From Rhizobacter sp. (GTDB taxonomy: Bacteria > Pseudomonadota > Gammaproteobacteria > Burkholderiales > Burkholderiaceae_C), in the NCBI GenBank assembly GCA_025355745.1, contig JANXZA010000102.1, positions 1-39,355 on the forward strand: a DNA stretch of 39,355 nt. Direction: 5' to 3'. Numbering within the stretch: the first letter of the stretch is position 1; each line of letters begins with the position of its first letter. Below the pieces are notes generated by a model, which ran no database searches, was not told the origin of the DNA, and saw only the letters and a list, made by a program, of their open reading frames with translations. Below, in pieces: positions 1-8,624 of the stretch. Position numbers and translations under genes: made by a program.

Positions 1-606
1 CGCGGCGCCCGTGAGCGCCACCAACCCCTCGATCTGGTAGTTAGGCAACATCAGCACGCGCCCGTCGCCCGGCAGGCGAACGTAGCGGCTCAGCCGGTCG
101 GGGGCGAGCTGGCCGACTTCGATGGTTGCCAGCGGCCGGCCTTCGGCGCCGTGGATCAGCACGATCCACTCGGGGCGGTCGAGGCCGTAAGCGGTGAGCC
201 GTGCCGGATCAACCGGCAGCGTGCGTTCGATGCGCGTGCGGGCGAACGCGGCGAAGACGTTGGCGATGCGCTCGGCGGTGGTGGGGTCGGCGCGGTGCGT
301 GTGGGGCGTGGCCTCGCCTGCGGGGGTTGTCGCCGCCGCTGCCGAGGCAGCGACAGCGCCGTGGACAAGCCAGCGCCCCGCCGCATCGCGCTCGAAGCGC
401 GTCATGCCATCCGGGGCCAGCAGCTCGAGCGCCGACCAGCTCGCCTCGGCGCTCGTGATCAGCGGCGCGGCTGCCGCGTCGTGGTCGTCGTGATCGTCGC
501 GCGCGATCGGCGCCGTCGGAAGCACCGCCTGCCAGACGATCGCACCGATGGCCAGCGCCAGAACGGCGAGCCAGCCCCAAATCGAGCGCGCCCCGGGTGC
601 GCTCAT
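1..606 (-). CDS. DUF4340-like protein, partial at the window edge
   Basis: The reading frame starts at the ATG at 606 and stays open for 202 codons to the left edge, so the C-terminus is missing. The start overlaps the stop of the upstream gldG-like gene by ATGA, which supports translational coupling. The N-terminus has one hydrophobic segment (about residues 10-28, WGWLAVLALAIGAIVW), followed by a soluble region with a motif typical of DUF4340 proteins (AYGLDRPEWIVLIHG, then a repeated LPGDGRVLMLPN-like strand region). DUF4340 proteins are usually the last gene of Gld-type ABC export operons, and this position fits. The identification rests on context and general sequence character. The exact role is unknown; a membrane-anchored periplasmic accessory protein is the likely arrangement. 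Confidence 0.8.
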   Translation of the reverse strand, partial: MSAPGARSIWGWLAVLALAIGAIVWQAVLPTAPIARDDHDDHDAAAAPLITSAEASWSALELLAPDGMTRFERDAAGRWLVHGAVAASAAAATTPAGEATPHTHRADPTTAERIANVFAAFARTRIERTLPVDPARLTAYGLDRPEWIVLIHGAEGRPLATIEVGQLAPDRLSRYVRLPGDGRVLMLPNYQIEGLVALTGAA

Positions 607-2054
607 CGCCGCCTGCGCCACCACACGAACATTGACAGCGCCAGCGCCGCAAGCGGCAGCACGACGGCGCTGAGCACGAAGGTGGCGCGCATCTGCGCGT
701 TCGTCAGCTGCACGCGCGGCAGCTCGTACTGGCGCGGCGTGATGTCGATGAGCTGCCGCTGGTCGGCCAGGTAACTCACTGCGTTCAGGAACAGCGCGCC
801 GTTGCCCAGCACGTGGAAGAAGGAGTTGGTCGCGAAGTCGACGTCGCCGACGAGGATCAGCTCGGCGCGTTTGTCATCCGGCTTGGCAGCCGGCCTGACA
901 CCCGGCGTGTCACTTGACTTGTCAACCATCTTGGCAACCCCGCCAAGCGTGCGGCTCGCCAGCACCGCCAGCGTCTGCAGCCCCACATCCGGCTTGCCAG
1001 CGTCGGGCGGCAGCGCCTCGCTGCGCGCGGTGTCGCTGGTCTGCACCAGCGGCGTGATCCGCACCTCGCCGCCGCCCGCCGTGCGCAGCGGCACCAGCGA
1101 CGCCGCGCCGGGGAAGAAGGTCAGCGCGAGGTTGCGGGTGATCTTGTGACGTGGGTAGGCGGACACGGCGGGCGTGGCGGCGTCGGTCCAGTAGTGTTGC
1201 TGGTCGTCGAGCACGAGGCGGTGTTCGAGCTTCAGGCCGAAGTCGGCGAAGAGGGCACCGAGGCCGCTGTCGTTGAACGGATCGACGAGCGCAACGAGCC
1301 GCCCGCCGGCCGCCGCGAAGGCCTGCAACTGCGCCACCTCGGCCGGCACGAAGGCCGTCTGCGGCCCGGCGATGATGACCACGGTGCAACGCGCCAGCGC
1401 GTTTGGCCCCGCCACCAGCGTCACCTGCCTAACGCCGTAACCAAGCGTCTGCAAGGCATCGCGCGCCATCCCCATGCCGTGGCGCTCGTGCACCACCAGC
1501 GCCCGCCCGCCGGTGCTGTGCGAGTGGCCGTTGCCCATGTCGCCCTCGAAGTGGTCGTGTGACTTGAGGCTCATCGGGTCGGCCTCGGCGTGGCCGTCGG
1601 TGAAGCACACGGCGTGGTCGCCGGCGGCAGTGACGCGGATCAGGCCGTTCGTGAAGTCGGCCTCGCTGCCGCCGTTCACGACCACGCGCCGGCCAGCGGA
1701 TTCAAAGACTGCGGTGCCGGCGAACTGCACCTGCTGGCGCATCGCCTCGGCCGGCGCCAGCGCCGGGTCGAAGCTGCGCACGGTGAGCTGGCGGCTGCGC
1801 GCCGCGTACTGTTCGAGCAGCGCGCGCGCGTCGTTCATCTCCTTGCTGCGCAGGTCGTAGAAGAAGGTCACCGCCACCGGCTGCTGCAGCGCGTCGAGCA
1901 CGCGTTCGGTCTGCGGGCCGATCGAGTAGACGCCGGCACTCGTCAGGTCCCAGCGCATCGGGTGGGCCAGCGCCCATTGGTTGATCGCAATGGCCGCCGC
2001 CAGGAGTGCGGCCGCCGGCACCAGGAACTTCAGCCGGGCCAGGAAGCGCCTCAT
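603..2054 (-). CDS. gldG: GldG-family ABC transporter auxiliary protein
   Basis: This 483-residue protein has a transmembrane segment near the N-terminus (about residues 12-30), a large extracytoplasmic region and a second transmembrane helix at the extreme C-terminus (about 458-478) followed by an arginine-rich tail. This is the layout of the GldG/ABC_transp_aux family. The segment around VTFFYDLRSKEMNDARALLEQY (read in parts) matches the family's conserved start of the extracytoplasmic domain. The gene overlaps the permease stop upstream and the DUF4340 start downstream by four bases each, so the four genes form one operon. In Bacteroidetes the homologue supports gliding; in proteobacteria the substrate is unknown, so the gene name denotes family only. 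A histidine-rich stretch (SHDHFEGDMGNGHSHS, residues about 164-179) is notable and could bind metal. Confidence 0.88.
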   Translation of the reverse strand: MRRFLARLKFLVPAAALLAAAIAINQWALAHPMRWDLTSAGVYSIGPQTERVLDALQQPVAVTFFYDLRSKEMNDARALLEQYAARSRQLTVRSFDPALAPAEAMRQQVQFAGTAVFESAGRRVVVNGGSEADFTNGLIRVTAAGDHAVCFTDGHAEADPMSLKSHDHFEGDMGNGHSHSTGGRALVVHERHGMGMARDALQTLGYGVRQVTLVAGPNALARCTVVIIAGPQTAFVPAEVAQLQAFAAAGGRLVALVDPFNDSGLGALFADFGLKLEHRLVLDDQQHYWTDAATPAVSAYPRHKITRNLALTFFPGAASLVPLRTAGGGEVRITPLVQTSDTARSEALPPDAGKPDVGLQTLAVLASRTLGGVAKMVDKSSDTPGVRPAAKPDDKRAELILVGDVDFATNSFFHVLGNGALFLNAVSYLADQRQLIDITPRQYELPRVQLTNAQMRATFVLSAVVLPLAALALSMFVWWRRRR

Positions 2055-2761
2055 GCGCGTCGCTCCTTCAGCGCCGCCACCGTGAGCGCCAGCGAGACCA
2101 CCAGCGCGCTCGTGAAGTACACCACCGTGCCGAGGTTGATGACGCCGCGAATCACGTCAACGTAATGGGCCGACAGCGACAGGTGCAGAAACAGGCGGCG
2201 CATCCCGGGCAGCGCGTCGAGGGTGGCGGCGTAGTCGGCGAACCAGAGCAGGGTGAGCGCACCCCAGGTGACGAGCGCGGCGACGATCTGGTTGCTGGTG
2301 AGTGCCGAGACCAGCAGGCCGACGCCGAGGAAGGCCGCGCCCAGCATCGTGATGCCGAGGTAGCCGCCGACGATCGGGCCGAGGTCGGGCTGCGCATACA
2401 GCAGCAGCGGCAGCACGGCGCTGGCGCTGCCGGCCAGCATCAGCAGCAGCATCGTGAAGGCGGCGGCGAACTTGGCGAGCACGATCTGGGTCTCGGTCAA
2501 CGGCAGCGACAGCAGCAGCTCGATCGTGCCGGACTTGTTTTCCTCGGCAAAGATGCGCATCGTCACGAGCGGCATCACCAGCAGCAGCAGCAGGCTGATG
2601 TTGTGGAAGGTGCCGACCATCTGCGCGACGTTGACGAAGAACAGGCCGAAGCTGAAGAACCAGCCGGCGAGGGCCCAGAACACGGCCAGCAAAACGAAGG
2701 CGATGGGGGTGGCGAACAGCTCGCGCAGTTCCTTGACGTACAGCGCAATGAAGGCATTCAT
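2051..2761 (-). CDS. gldF: ABC-2 type (GldF-family) transporter permease
   Basis: The protein is 236 residues from the ATG at 2761, giving the start MNAFIALYVKELRELF, which is the usual beginning of ABC-2 permeases of this group. The frame is open further upstream, but that part does not look like coding sequence. Six hydrophobic segments are visible, with the conserved cytoplasmic stretch RIFAEENKSGTIELLLSLPL between the second and third. It would form the membrane pore for the ATPase encoded just upstream. It overlaps the gldG-like gene by four bases. A strong hairpin lies in the 112-base gap before it, so its expression could be tuned relative to the ATPase. The substrate is unknown. Confidence 0.92.
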   Translation of the reverse strand: MNAFIALYVKELRELFATPIAFVLLAVFWALAGWFFSFGLFFVNVAQMVGTFHNISLLLLLVMPLVTMRIFAEENKSGTIELLLSLPLTETQIVLAKFAAAFTMLLLMLAGSASAVLPLLLYAQPDLGPIVGGYLGITMLGAAFLGVGLLVSALTSNQIVAALVTWGALTLLWFADYAATLDALPGMRRLFLHLSLSAHYVDVIRGVINLGTVVYFTSALVVSLALTVAALKERRA

Positions 2762-2802
2762 GACGGCATCCCGATCGCCGGGTGCGGCAATCGACCCTCC
2801 AG

Positions 2803-2830
2803 GGGCCACGAAGAGGCCCCTTCGTGGCCC
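2803..2830 (-). other. Intra-operon hairpin upstream of the ABC permease
   Basis: An 11-base perfect inverted repeat (GGGCCACGAAG at 2803-2813 and its complement at 2820-2830) with a 6-base loop lies between the ATPase and permease genes of the minus-strand operon. No T-run follows it on the minus strand, so it is not a standard intrinsic terminator. It could act as a transcript-processing or stabilising structure. Confidence 0.5.
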
Positions 2831-2873
2831 TTGGTCGGGCCTTGCTTGGGGCGGCCCGGCGCGGCGGCCGGTC

Positions 2874-3803
2874 TCATGGCGCCGCGGCCTCACCCTGCGT
2901 GACGGCGGCGATGAAGCGGTCTTCAAGGGTTGCGTGCTTCGTTTCGAGTGCCAGCAGGCGGCCCGATGAGACTGCGCAGCGGGCAAGGGCATCGGCGATG
3001 TTTGGGGATTCGACGCGGCAGTCGAAGACGATGACGCCGTCTTCGTCGCGGGCCAGTGCTTCGCTGACCCCGGGCACCGCGGCAAGCATCCGCAGCGCTG
3101 CGTCGGCGTCGATGCCCGTCATGCGCAACTCGAGGCGCGGCGCGGCGGTCGCATCCGCCATCGCCACCGTGCGGCCTTCGTGCAGCACGATGACGCGGTC
3201 GCACAAGGCCGTCACCTCCTGCATCAGGTGGCTGCAGAAGATCACCGCGCGGCCGGCGCTGCCACGGCGGATGAGCGCCCGCGCCTCGACGATCTGCAGT
3301 GCGTCCAGGCCGTTCGTGGCCTCGTCGAGGAGCAGCACTTCGGGGTCGGCGAGGGTCGCCTGCGCCAGGCCGACGCGCTGCCGGTAGCCTTTCGACAAGG
3401 TGCCGATCGGTTTGTGTTGGACGCTGGCGAGCGCGAAGTCGTGCACTGCCTGGTCGATGGCGCGGGCCTGCGCGCTGCGTGCCACGCCCTTCGCGGCGGC
3501 GATGAAGCCGAGGTAATCGCGCACCCGCAGCGCGTCGTACAAGGGCGCGCGCTCGGGCAGATAGCCGATGCGCCGACGCGCCGCCACCGAGCCGCTGCCG
3601 ATGGCTTCACCGCAGACGCGCACCTCGCCGCTGTCGGGCGACAGAAACCCCGCGACGAGGCGCAAGGTGGTCGTCTTGCCGCAGCCGTTCGGCCCGAGCA
3701 GGCCGAGGATCTCGCCGCGCTGCACGGCAAAGCTGACGCCGCGCAACACGGGCTGCGCGCCGTAGCGCTTGCGGACGTCGATGAATTCGATGCTGGCGGA
3801 CAC
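2874..3803 (-). CDS. ABC transporter ATP-binding protein (Gld/NodI-type exporter)
   Basis: This 309-residue ATPase has Walker A GPNGCGKTT (about residue 38), a signature region SKGYRQRVGLAQATL, Walker B LLLDEATNGLD and an H-loop in FCSHLMQEV. The C-terminal 80 residues form the extra domain seen in exporter-type ATPases of the CcmA/NodI/GldA group. The start is taken at GTG 3803, where the aligned N-terminus SASIEFIDVRKRYG begins; no clear Shine-Dalgarno sequence is present. It is the first gene of the operon with the permease, GldG-like and DUF4340-like genes. It would power export by that complex; the cargo cannot be inferred. Confidence 0.92.
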   Translation of the reverse strand: MSASIEFIDVRKRYGAQPVLRGVSFAVQRGEILGLLGPNGCGKTTTLRLVAGFLSPDSGEVRVCGEAIGSGSVAARRRIGYLPERAPLYDALRVRDYLGFIAAAKGVARSAQARAIDQAVHDFALASVQHKPIGTLSKGYRQRVGLAQATLADPEVLLLDEATNGLDALQIVEARALIRRGSAGRAVIFCSHLMQEVTALCDRVIVLHEGRTVAMADATAAPRLELRMTGIDADAALRMLAAVPGVSEALARDEDGVIVFDCRVESPNIADALARCAVSSGRLLALETKHATLEDRFIAAVTQGEAAAP

Positions 3804-3812
3804 AGGGCGGGC

Positions 3813-3840
3813 CGGCGGGAGAGGGTTGGGGTGAGGGCGG
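3813..3840. repeat. Half copy of dispersed palindromic family B
   Basis: The stretch GCGGGAGAGGGTTGGGGTGAGG matches (read in parts) one arm of the GGGG-rich palindromes at 16424-16535 and 24861-24968. The second arm is absent here. It lies just upstream of the ABC ATPase start. Confidence 0.5.
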
Positions 3841-3888
3841 TCCGATGCCGCCGACGCTTCGAGCAGAAGCTCATCAAGACCATGTAAA

Positions 3889-3912
3889 ACGACCCGCCGA
3901 TGAGCGGGTCGT
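3889..3912 (-). terminator. Rho-independent terminator of the MBL-fold hydrolase gene
   Basis: A perfect 9-base stem (ACGACCCGC at 3889-3897 pairing with 3904-3912) with a 6-base loop lies 23 bases beyond the stop of the minus-strand hydrolase gene. On that strand it is followed by TTTTAC. Position, stem and T-run agree with an intrinsic terminator. It separates the hydrolase from the downstream ABC operon. Confidence 0.8.
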
Positions 3913-3934
3913 CGAAGCTCAAACCGCGCGAGCG

Positions 3935-4780
3935 CTACTCGAACACCTTCCCCTTGTGCGCCTCGTATTGCGCCGGCTCGTGGCTGTACCAGAGCTGGCC
4001 GTTGCGAGTGTCGCGCAGGTTCTTCAGCTTGTCGATCGAGCGCATCGACTCATTCGCGCTCCAGGTGATTCCGGGCACCACGCCCTTTTCGTTCTCGGCG
4101 GTGTAGACCGCGTCGCCCGACAGGATCACGTAGCCGGTCTTGGGCAGCTTGAGCATCAGCGACTGGTGCCCCTGGGTGTGGCCCTTGGTGTCGAGGATCG
4201 TGACCGTGCCGTCGCCGAACAGGTCGAAGTCGCCGCTCAGTTCGAGGAAGTCGAATTCGCGCGTGGTGTCGAAGTCTTTCAGCACGAACGCGGCACGCTG
4301 GAACTTCTCGGGCCACCAGGCGTTCTTCAGCTCGGCGTTCTGCACCACATGCTTGGCCTTCGGGAACAACTTGATGTTGCCGGCGTGGTCGAGGTGGAAG
4401 TGCGAATAGACCACATACTTGACGTCGTCGACCTTGAAGCCGAGCTTTTGCAGCTGGCGGTCGATGACCTCGTCGCGCGTTTGCTGGGCGTTGAACGCAC
4501 CGCACAGCCCGGCGCCCCAGTATGACGCGCACTGGCCATCGGCCGTTGCCACGTTGACACCGGTGTCGAACACGATCAGCCCGCGCGGGTGCTGGATGAT
4601 GTGCATCGTCACCGGTGCGTTGACCTTGGTGCCGACGCCGCTCATCGCGGTGAGAAAGCCCTTGTCGAGCTCGATGTAGCCGCTGGTGACCTGCCATAGC
4701 TTGATCGCCTGCGCGGATGCAGCCGCGCCGACAACGCACAGCGCGGCAGCCGCCGCGACCTTGAACCACGTTGATTTCAT
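3935..4780 (-). CDS. Secreted metallo-beta-lactamase-fold hydrolase, AHL-lactonase-like
   Basis: The start is the ATG at 4780, preceded by GAGGTGACAACG; the frame is open further upstream but lacks a better signal. The 281-residue product begins with a signal peptide (about 1-25, ending ASAQA). It carries the dinuclear metal motif HFHLDH (His127, His129, Asp131, His132), a later GHTQGHQ histidine and SGDAVY aspartate. The overall pattern is that of the N-acyl homoserine lactonase family of MBL proteins. Known AHL lactonases of this family are often cytoplasmic; here export is predicted, so the substrate may be a lactone, ester or something else. It is monocistronic, with its own terminator downstream. 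Confidence in the fold is high and in the substrate low. Confidence 0.9.
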   Translation of the reverse strand: MKSTWFKVAAAAALCVVGAAASAQAIKLWQVTSGYIELDKGFLTAMSGVGTKVNAPVTMHIIQHPRGLIVFDTGVNVATADGQCASYWGAGLCGAFNAQQTRDEVIDRQLQKLGFKVDDVKYVVYSHFHLDHAGNIKLFPKAKHVVQNAELKNAWWPEKFQRAAFVLKDFDTTREFDFLELSGDFDLFGDGTVTILDTKGHTQGHQSLMLKLPKTGYVILSGDAVYTAENEKGVVPGITWSANESMRSIDKLKNLRDTRNGQLWYSHEPAQYEAHKGKVFE

Positions 4781-5051
4781 CGTTGTCACCTCAGTTCTGT
4801 GTTGTCCCCGCAACGAGCGCGATGCCGTGGCAATGCCGCTGCAATTCGGTTCGGGTCGGCGCGGATCGGGGATGACCGTGCCGATGGTCGACGACGCTCG
4901 GCTTCGGTCAGCCCGCTCGTCGCGGCTGCATTCTTGCTGGAAACCTTCGGGTTCGCCATCGGGTGTTGCATCGGAAAATCGCGAAGGTGGTGTTCATCAT
5001 TCGCGAAGCCACTGGCGGTGCTTCACGGAGCGACGCCGCGCCTGCGTCGTT

Positions 5052-6197
5052 TCAGAACACCACCACGTCGCGCAGCGCGTGGCCCGAGGCCAGGCGGTCG
5101 AAGCCGAGGTTGATGTCGTCGAGCGCGAGCCGCTCGCCCATCAGCCGGTCGACCGGCAGCTTGCCGCGCCGGTACAGGTCGATGTAGCGCGGAATGTCGC
5201 GCGCCGGCACGGCCGAGCCGATGTAGCTGCCGCGCAGCGTGCGCTCTTCGGCGACGAGCTGCACCGGGGGCAAGGCGAAGCGTTTGTCGGGGTGCGGCAG
5301 ACCGGCCGAGATGGTGCTGCCGCCGCGCCGGGTGATGCGCCAGGCAAGCTCCAGCGCGGGGATGGCACCGGCCATCTCGAAGGCGTAGTCGACACCGCCG
5401 CGGGTCAGCGCACGCACCCGCTCGACGGCATCGGGCGCGGCCGCGTTCACGCAGGCCGTGGCGCCGAGTTCGCGGGCGAGTTCGAGCTTCGCGTCGTTCA
5501 GGTCGATCGCCACCAATTCGCGCGCACCGCTGGCCACGGCTGCGAGCAGCGCGCTGAAGCCGACGCCGCCGAGGCCGAGAACGGCCACCGAGCTGCCGGC
5601 CTGGACGCGCGCGGTGTTGATGACGGCTCCCGCGCCGGTCAGTACCGCGCAGCCGAACAACGCAGCCTCGGCGTGGCTCAGTTCGGCTTCGGTGAAGTCG
5701 ATCTTCACGCACGAGCGCTGCGACACCACGGCGTAGTCGGCGAAACAGGAGACGCCGACATGGTGGTTCACCTCCGCACCGTCCAGGCTCAGCCGGCGTT
5801 CGCCCGACAGCAAGGTGCCGGCGCCATTGCTCGCCGCGCCCGGCTCGCACAGGGCCGGCCGGCCTTCCATGCACGGCATGCAGCCGCCGCAGCTCGGCAT
5901 GAAGACGAGCACCACGCGGTCGCCGGGGCGCAGGCCGCCGGCACCTACAGTGACGCCCGCGCCGCACTCGACCACCTCGGCAGCCGACTCGTGGCCGAGC
6001 ACCATCGGCACCGGCCGCGGCCGGTCGCCCGACACCACCGACAGGTCGGAGTGGCACAGGCCGGCCGCACGCACGCGGATCAGCACCTCGCCCGGGCCGG
6101 GCGCCGCGAGCTCGACCTCGCGGATGCGCAGCGGGCGGCTTTGCGCATAGGGCGCGGGCAGGCCGATGGTCTCGAGGACGGCGGCGCGGGTCTTCAT
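5052..6197 (-). CDS. Zinc-dependent MDR alcohol dehydrogenase
   Basis: The ATG at 6197 is preceded by AGGAG at good spacing and gives a 381-residue protein. Catalytic-zinc ligands Cys48 (GLCHSD) and His69-Glu70 (LGHESA) are present. A cysteine cluster (CGGCMPCMEGRPALC) fits the structural zinc, and the Rossmann signature is VLGLGGVGFSAL. The extra length and layout resemble class III-like or aryl-alcohol members of the family. It would oxidise a primary alcohol with NAD(P)+. Its proximity to an aldehyde dehydrogenase and a benzoate pathway allows the inference that it feeds aromatic alcohols into benzoate, but nothing in the sequence proves the substrate. Confidence 0.92.
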   Translation of the reverse strand: MKTRAAVLETIGLPAPYAQSRPLRIREVELAAPGPGEVLIRVRAAGLCHSDLSVVSGDRPRPVPMVLGHESAAEVVECGAGVTVGAGGLRPGDRVVLVFMPSCGGCMPCMEGRPALCEPGAASNGAGTLLSGERRLSLDGAEVNHHVGVSCFADYAVVSQRSCVKIDFTEAELSHAEAALFGCAVLTGAGAVINTARVQAGSSVAVLGLGGVGFSALLAAVASGARELVAIDLNDAKLELARELGATACVNAAAPDAVERVRALTRGGVDYAFEMAGAIPALELAWRITRRGGSTISAGLPHPDKRFALPPVQLVAEERTLRGSYIGSAVPARDIPRYIDLYRRGKLPVDRLMGERLALDDINLGFDRLASGHALRDVVVF

Positions 6198-6271
6198 GGC
6201 GTGGGCTCCTGAGGGTTTGCGCAAATTCTAGGGAGTGTGGGCTTGCGCGCACGGCGGGCTTTCACCGACTG

Positions 6272-6320
6272 GTGAACTGTTCACAAGGCACCGGTGATAG
6301 ACTGGTCACCTGACTAGTCA
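6272..6320. promoter_or_regulatory. Two palindromes upstream of the toxin-antitoxin pair
   Basis: GTGAAC-T-GTTCAC (6272-6284) and TGACTAGTCA (6311-6320) are perfect inverted repeats in the 60 bases before the antitoxin start. Antitoxins of the Phd/YefM family bind such palindromes to repress their own operon, so these are candidate operators. No confident -35/-10 pair was found. Confidence 0.45.
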
Positions 6321-6333
6321 GACAAGAGACATC

Positions 6334-6591
6334 ATGAAAGCCTGGGCGGTCCAAGATGCAAAAGCACGTTTCAGCGAGTTCCTCGAAGCCTGCCTGACGA
6401 ACGGCCCGCAGTTGGTCACGAAGCGCGGCGCCGAGGCGGCCGTGCTCGTGCCCGCCACCGAATGGCGACGTCTGCATGCGGCCGCCAAGCCGTCGCTGAA
6501 GGAGTTGCTGCTGGCCACGCCAGCGCGCACCGAGACTCTGGCGCCGCCACGCGGCACTGCGCGCCGGCGGCCCGTGCCGCCGATGCGCTGA
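6334..6591 (+). CDS. Phd/YefM-family antitoxin
   Basis: This 85-residue protein begins MKAWAVQDAKARFSEFLEA, the typical N-terminal DNA-binding start of Phd/YefM antitoxins, followed by the strand pattern PQLVTKRGAEAAVLVPATEW. The C-terminal third (about 50-85) is rich in proline and arginine and would be the flexible part that wraps the toxin. AAGAGA precedes the ATG as a ribosome binding site. It sits six bases before a PIN-domain toxin gene, forming a two-gene operon. It should neutralise the toxin and, with it, repress the operon. Confidence 0.9.
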   Translation: MKAWAVQDAKARFSEFLEACLTNGPQLVTKRGAEAAVLVPATEWRRLHAAAKPSLKELLLATPARTETLAPPRGTARRRPVPPMR

Positions 6592-6596
6592 CCGGC

Positions 6597-7010
6597 ATGT
6601 ACCTGCTCGACACGAACGTCATCTCGGAACTGCGCCGCCTGCGCCCGCACGGGGCTGTCGTCGCCTGGCTCGAATCGGTGGCCGACAGCGATCTGCACCT
6701 GTCGGCCGTGACCCTGGGCGAAGTCCAGGCCGGCATCGAACTCGCCCGCGATCAGGACGCCGCCAAGGCCGACGAGATCGAACGCTGGGCCGATCAGGTC
6801 GCCGCTTCGTACAACGTGTTGCCGATGGACGCCGAGACCTTCCGCATCTGGGCCCGCCTGATGCATCGGCGCTCCGACACGCTCTATGAAGACGCGATGA
6901 TCGCCGCCACCGCGAAGCGCCACAAACTCACCGTCGTGACCCGCAAGGTGCGCGACTTCGCGCCCTTCGACGTGGCCTTGTTGAACCCGTTCAAGGCGAA
7001 GGCACGCTGA
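6597..7010 (+). CDS. vapC: PIN-domain toxin, VapC/FitB-like
   Basis: The 137-residue protein starts at ATG 6597 with MYLLDTNVISELRR, the hallmark of VapC/FitB toxins. The four acidic PIN residues are visible: Asp5, Glu42 (LGEVQAGI), Asp99 (YEDAMIAATA) and Asp120 (KVRDF). It would be a magnesium-dependent ribonuclease inhibiting translation when free of antitoxin. The frame is open upstream of this start only because it overlaps the antitoxin gene. Pairing with a Phd-type antitoxin rather than a VapB type is common in proteobacteria. The locus is immediately followed by a palindromic repeat element. Confidence 0.92.
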   Translation: MYLLDTNVISELRRLRPHGAVVAWLESVADSDLHLSAVTLGEVQAGIELARDQDAAKADEIERWADQVAASYNVLPMDAETFRIWARLMHRRSDTLYEDAMIAATAKRHKLTVVTRKVRDFAPFDVALLNPFKAKAR

Positions 7011-7037
7011 ACGGATATCGCGGCGGCCGGAGATTCA

Positions 7038-7165
7038 AACTCACCACCGCAGAGACGCAGAGGACCGCAGAGGACCGCAGAGTGAATTCAAAAAGATGAC
7101 CTCTCTTTCTCTTGATTAACTCTGCGCAACTCTGCGTCACTCCGCGCCTCTGCGGTGAATGAGTT
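7038..7165. repeat. Dispersed palindromic element, family A, copy 1
   Basis: An imperfect inverted repeat of about 128 bases lies between the toxin gene and the convergent aldehyde dehydrogenase gene. Each arm is made of spaced copies of the heptamer CGCAGAG (or its complement), and the AT-richer centre contains GAATTCAAA. Its right arm (7115-7165), reverse complemented, matches the left arm of copy 4 (37749-37800) with one difference over about 50 bases. Confidence 0.85.
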
Positions 7166-7193
7166 GTCTCTGACTCGTATCTCGCCGGGCAAC

Positions 7194-8624
7194 TCAGTTC
7201 AGCTGCGTCACGAACTTCGTCGTCAGGTACGCGTCGAAGGTTTCGCTGCCGCCCTCGCTGCCGTAGCCGCTGTCCTTGATGCCGCCGAACGGTGTCTCGG
7301 CCAGAGCCATGCCGAAATGGTTGATCGACACCATGCCGGCCTCCAAGCCGTTGCTGATCATCGTGGCGTGGCGCGTCGAGGTCGTGAACGCGTACGCGGC
7401 CAGCCCGAACGGCAGGCTGTTGGCGCGCGTGATCGCATCTTCCACCGTCTTGAAGCGGATCATTCCGGCGACCGGGCCGAACGGCTCCTCGGTCATCAGC
7501 CGGCTGTCGTCCGGCATGTCGGCAACCACCGTCGGCGCGTAGAAGTTGCCGGTCTCGCCGAGCGTCTTGCCGCCGGCCAGGATGGTCGCGCCGCGCTGGT
7601 GCGCATCGTCGATGAAGCCGGCGAACTGGGCGACGCGGCGTTGCTGCGCGAGCGGCCCCATGCGGTTCGCCGGGTCACTGCCAGCGCCCACCTTGATGGC
7701 TTCGACCTTGCTCAGGAAGCGCGCCACGAACTTGTCGTAAGCGCCTTCCTGAACGTAGAAGCGCGTCGGCGAGATGCACACTTGGCCGGCGTTGCGGAAC
7801 TTGAACGGTGCCAGCATGTCGGCCGCCTTCTCCACGTCGGCGTCGTCGCAGACGATCACCGGCGCGTGGCCGCCGAGCTCCATCGTGCAGCGCTTCATCA
7901 GCGAGCCCGCCAGCGCCGCCAGTTGCTTGCCGACCGCCACCGAACCGGTGAACGAGACCTTGCGCACGATCGGCGAGCGGATCAGGTAGTCCGAGACCTC
8001 GTGCGGCACGCCCCAGACGATGTTCAGGCAGCCCTTCGGCAGGCCGGCGTCGTGGAACAGCCGGGCCAGCGCGACGACCGCGCTCGGCGCGTCTTCCGGT
8101 CCCTTCAGGATGATGGTGCAGCCCGCGCCGATGGCTGCTGCGATCTTGCGGATCGCCTGGTTGAACGGGAAGTTCCAGGGCGAGAACGCGGCACACACGC
8201 CGATCGGCTCGCGCAGCACGAGTTGCCTAACGCCGGGAGTGCGCGGCATGATCACGCGGCCGTAGATGCGCCGGCATTCCTCGGCATGCCATTCGGCGTG
8301 CTCGGAGCACGAGACCACTTCACCGATCGCTTCGGCGATCGGCTTGCCCTGGTCGAGCGTCAGGTTGCGGCCGATGTCCTGTGCGCGTTCGCGCGCCAGT
8401 TCGGCGACCCGGCGCAGCACCTTGCTGCGTTCCATCGGCGAGCTGTGGCGCCAGCTTTCGTAGGCGCGTTGCGCGCTGGCCAGGGCAGCGTCAAGGTCTT
8501 CGCGGGTGGCGTGCGGCAGCTTGCCGATGACTTCGTTGGTGGCGGGGTTGAACACATCCTGCTCGCGGCGCCCGCCGCCCTGGATGAATTCGCCGTCGAT
8601 GTAGAGGCTGAGGGTTTCGTACAT
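7194..8624 (-). CDS. NAD(P)-dependent aldehyde dehydrogenase (succinate-semialdehyde dehydrogenase-like)
   Basis: The 476-residue protein starts at ATG 8624 ([13 protein letters not shown]); the longer open frame upstream lacks family similarity. It has all key ALDH features: the NFPF asparagine 151, Lys174 in the cofactor site, the general base Glu249 in MELGG and the catalytic Cys283 in GQVCISP. Overall the sequence resembles the GabD/succinate-semialdehyde dehydrogenase branch. It is shorter than the 3,4-dehydroadipyl-CoA semialdehyde dehydrogenase (BoxD) of box pathways, so it is probably not that enzyme. It could oxidise an aromatic or aliphatic aldehyde; benzaldehyde is an inference from the neighbouring benzoate genes. 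Confidence 0.93.
   Translation of the reverse strand: MYETLSLYIDGEFIQGGGRREQDVFNPATNEVIGKLPHATREDLDAALASAQRAYESWRHSSPMERSKVLRRVAELARERAQDIGRNLTLDQGKPIAEAIGEVVSCSEHAEWHAEECRRIYGRVIMPRTPGVRQLVLREPIGVCAAFSPWNFPFNQAIRKIAAAIGAGCTIILKGPEDAPSAVVALARLFHDAGLPKGCLNIVWGVPHEVSDYLIRSPIVRKVSFTGSVAVGKQLAALAGSLMKRCTMELGGHAPVIVCDDADVEKAADMLAPFKFRNAGQVCISPTRFYVQEGAYDKFVARFLSKVEAIKVGAGSDPANRMGPLAQQRRVAQFAGFIDDAHQRGATILAGGKTLGETGNFYAPTVVADMPDDSRLMTEEPFGPVAGMIRFKTVEDAITRANSLPFGLAAYAFTTSTRHATMISNGLEAGMVSINHFGMALAETPFGGIKDSGYGSEGGSETFDAYLTTKFVTQLN

Noticed and set aside
4786-4971. A 61-codon minus-strand frame upstream of the MBL-fold hydrolase.
   Set aside because: Arginine- and serine-rich composition typical of non-coding frames in GC-rich DNA, with no ribosome binding site.
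7038-7165. The repeated CGCAGAG units looked at first like a small CRISPR array.
   Set aside because: Units are seven bases with two- to four-base spacing and form a palindrome; there are no 25-40-base unique spacers and no cas genes.
7194-8624. Aldehyde dehydrogenase considered as BoxD.
   Set aside because: At 476 residues with SSADH-like motifs it is shorter than BoxD and is not linked to the boxCBA operon.
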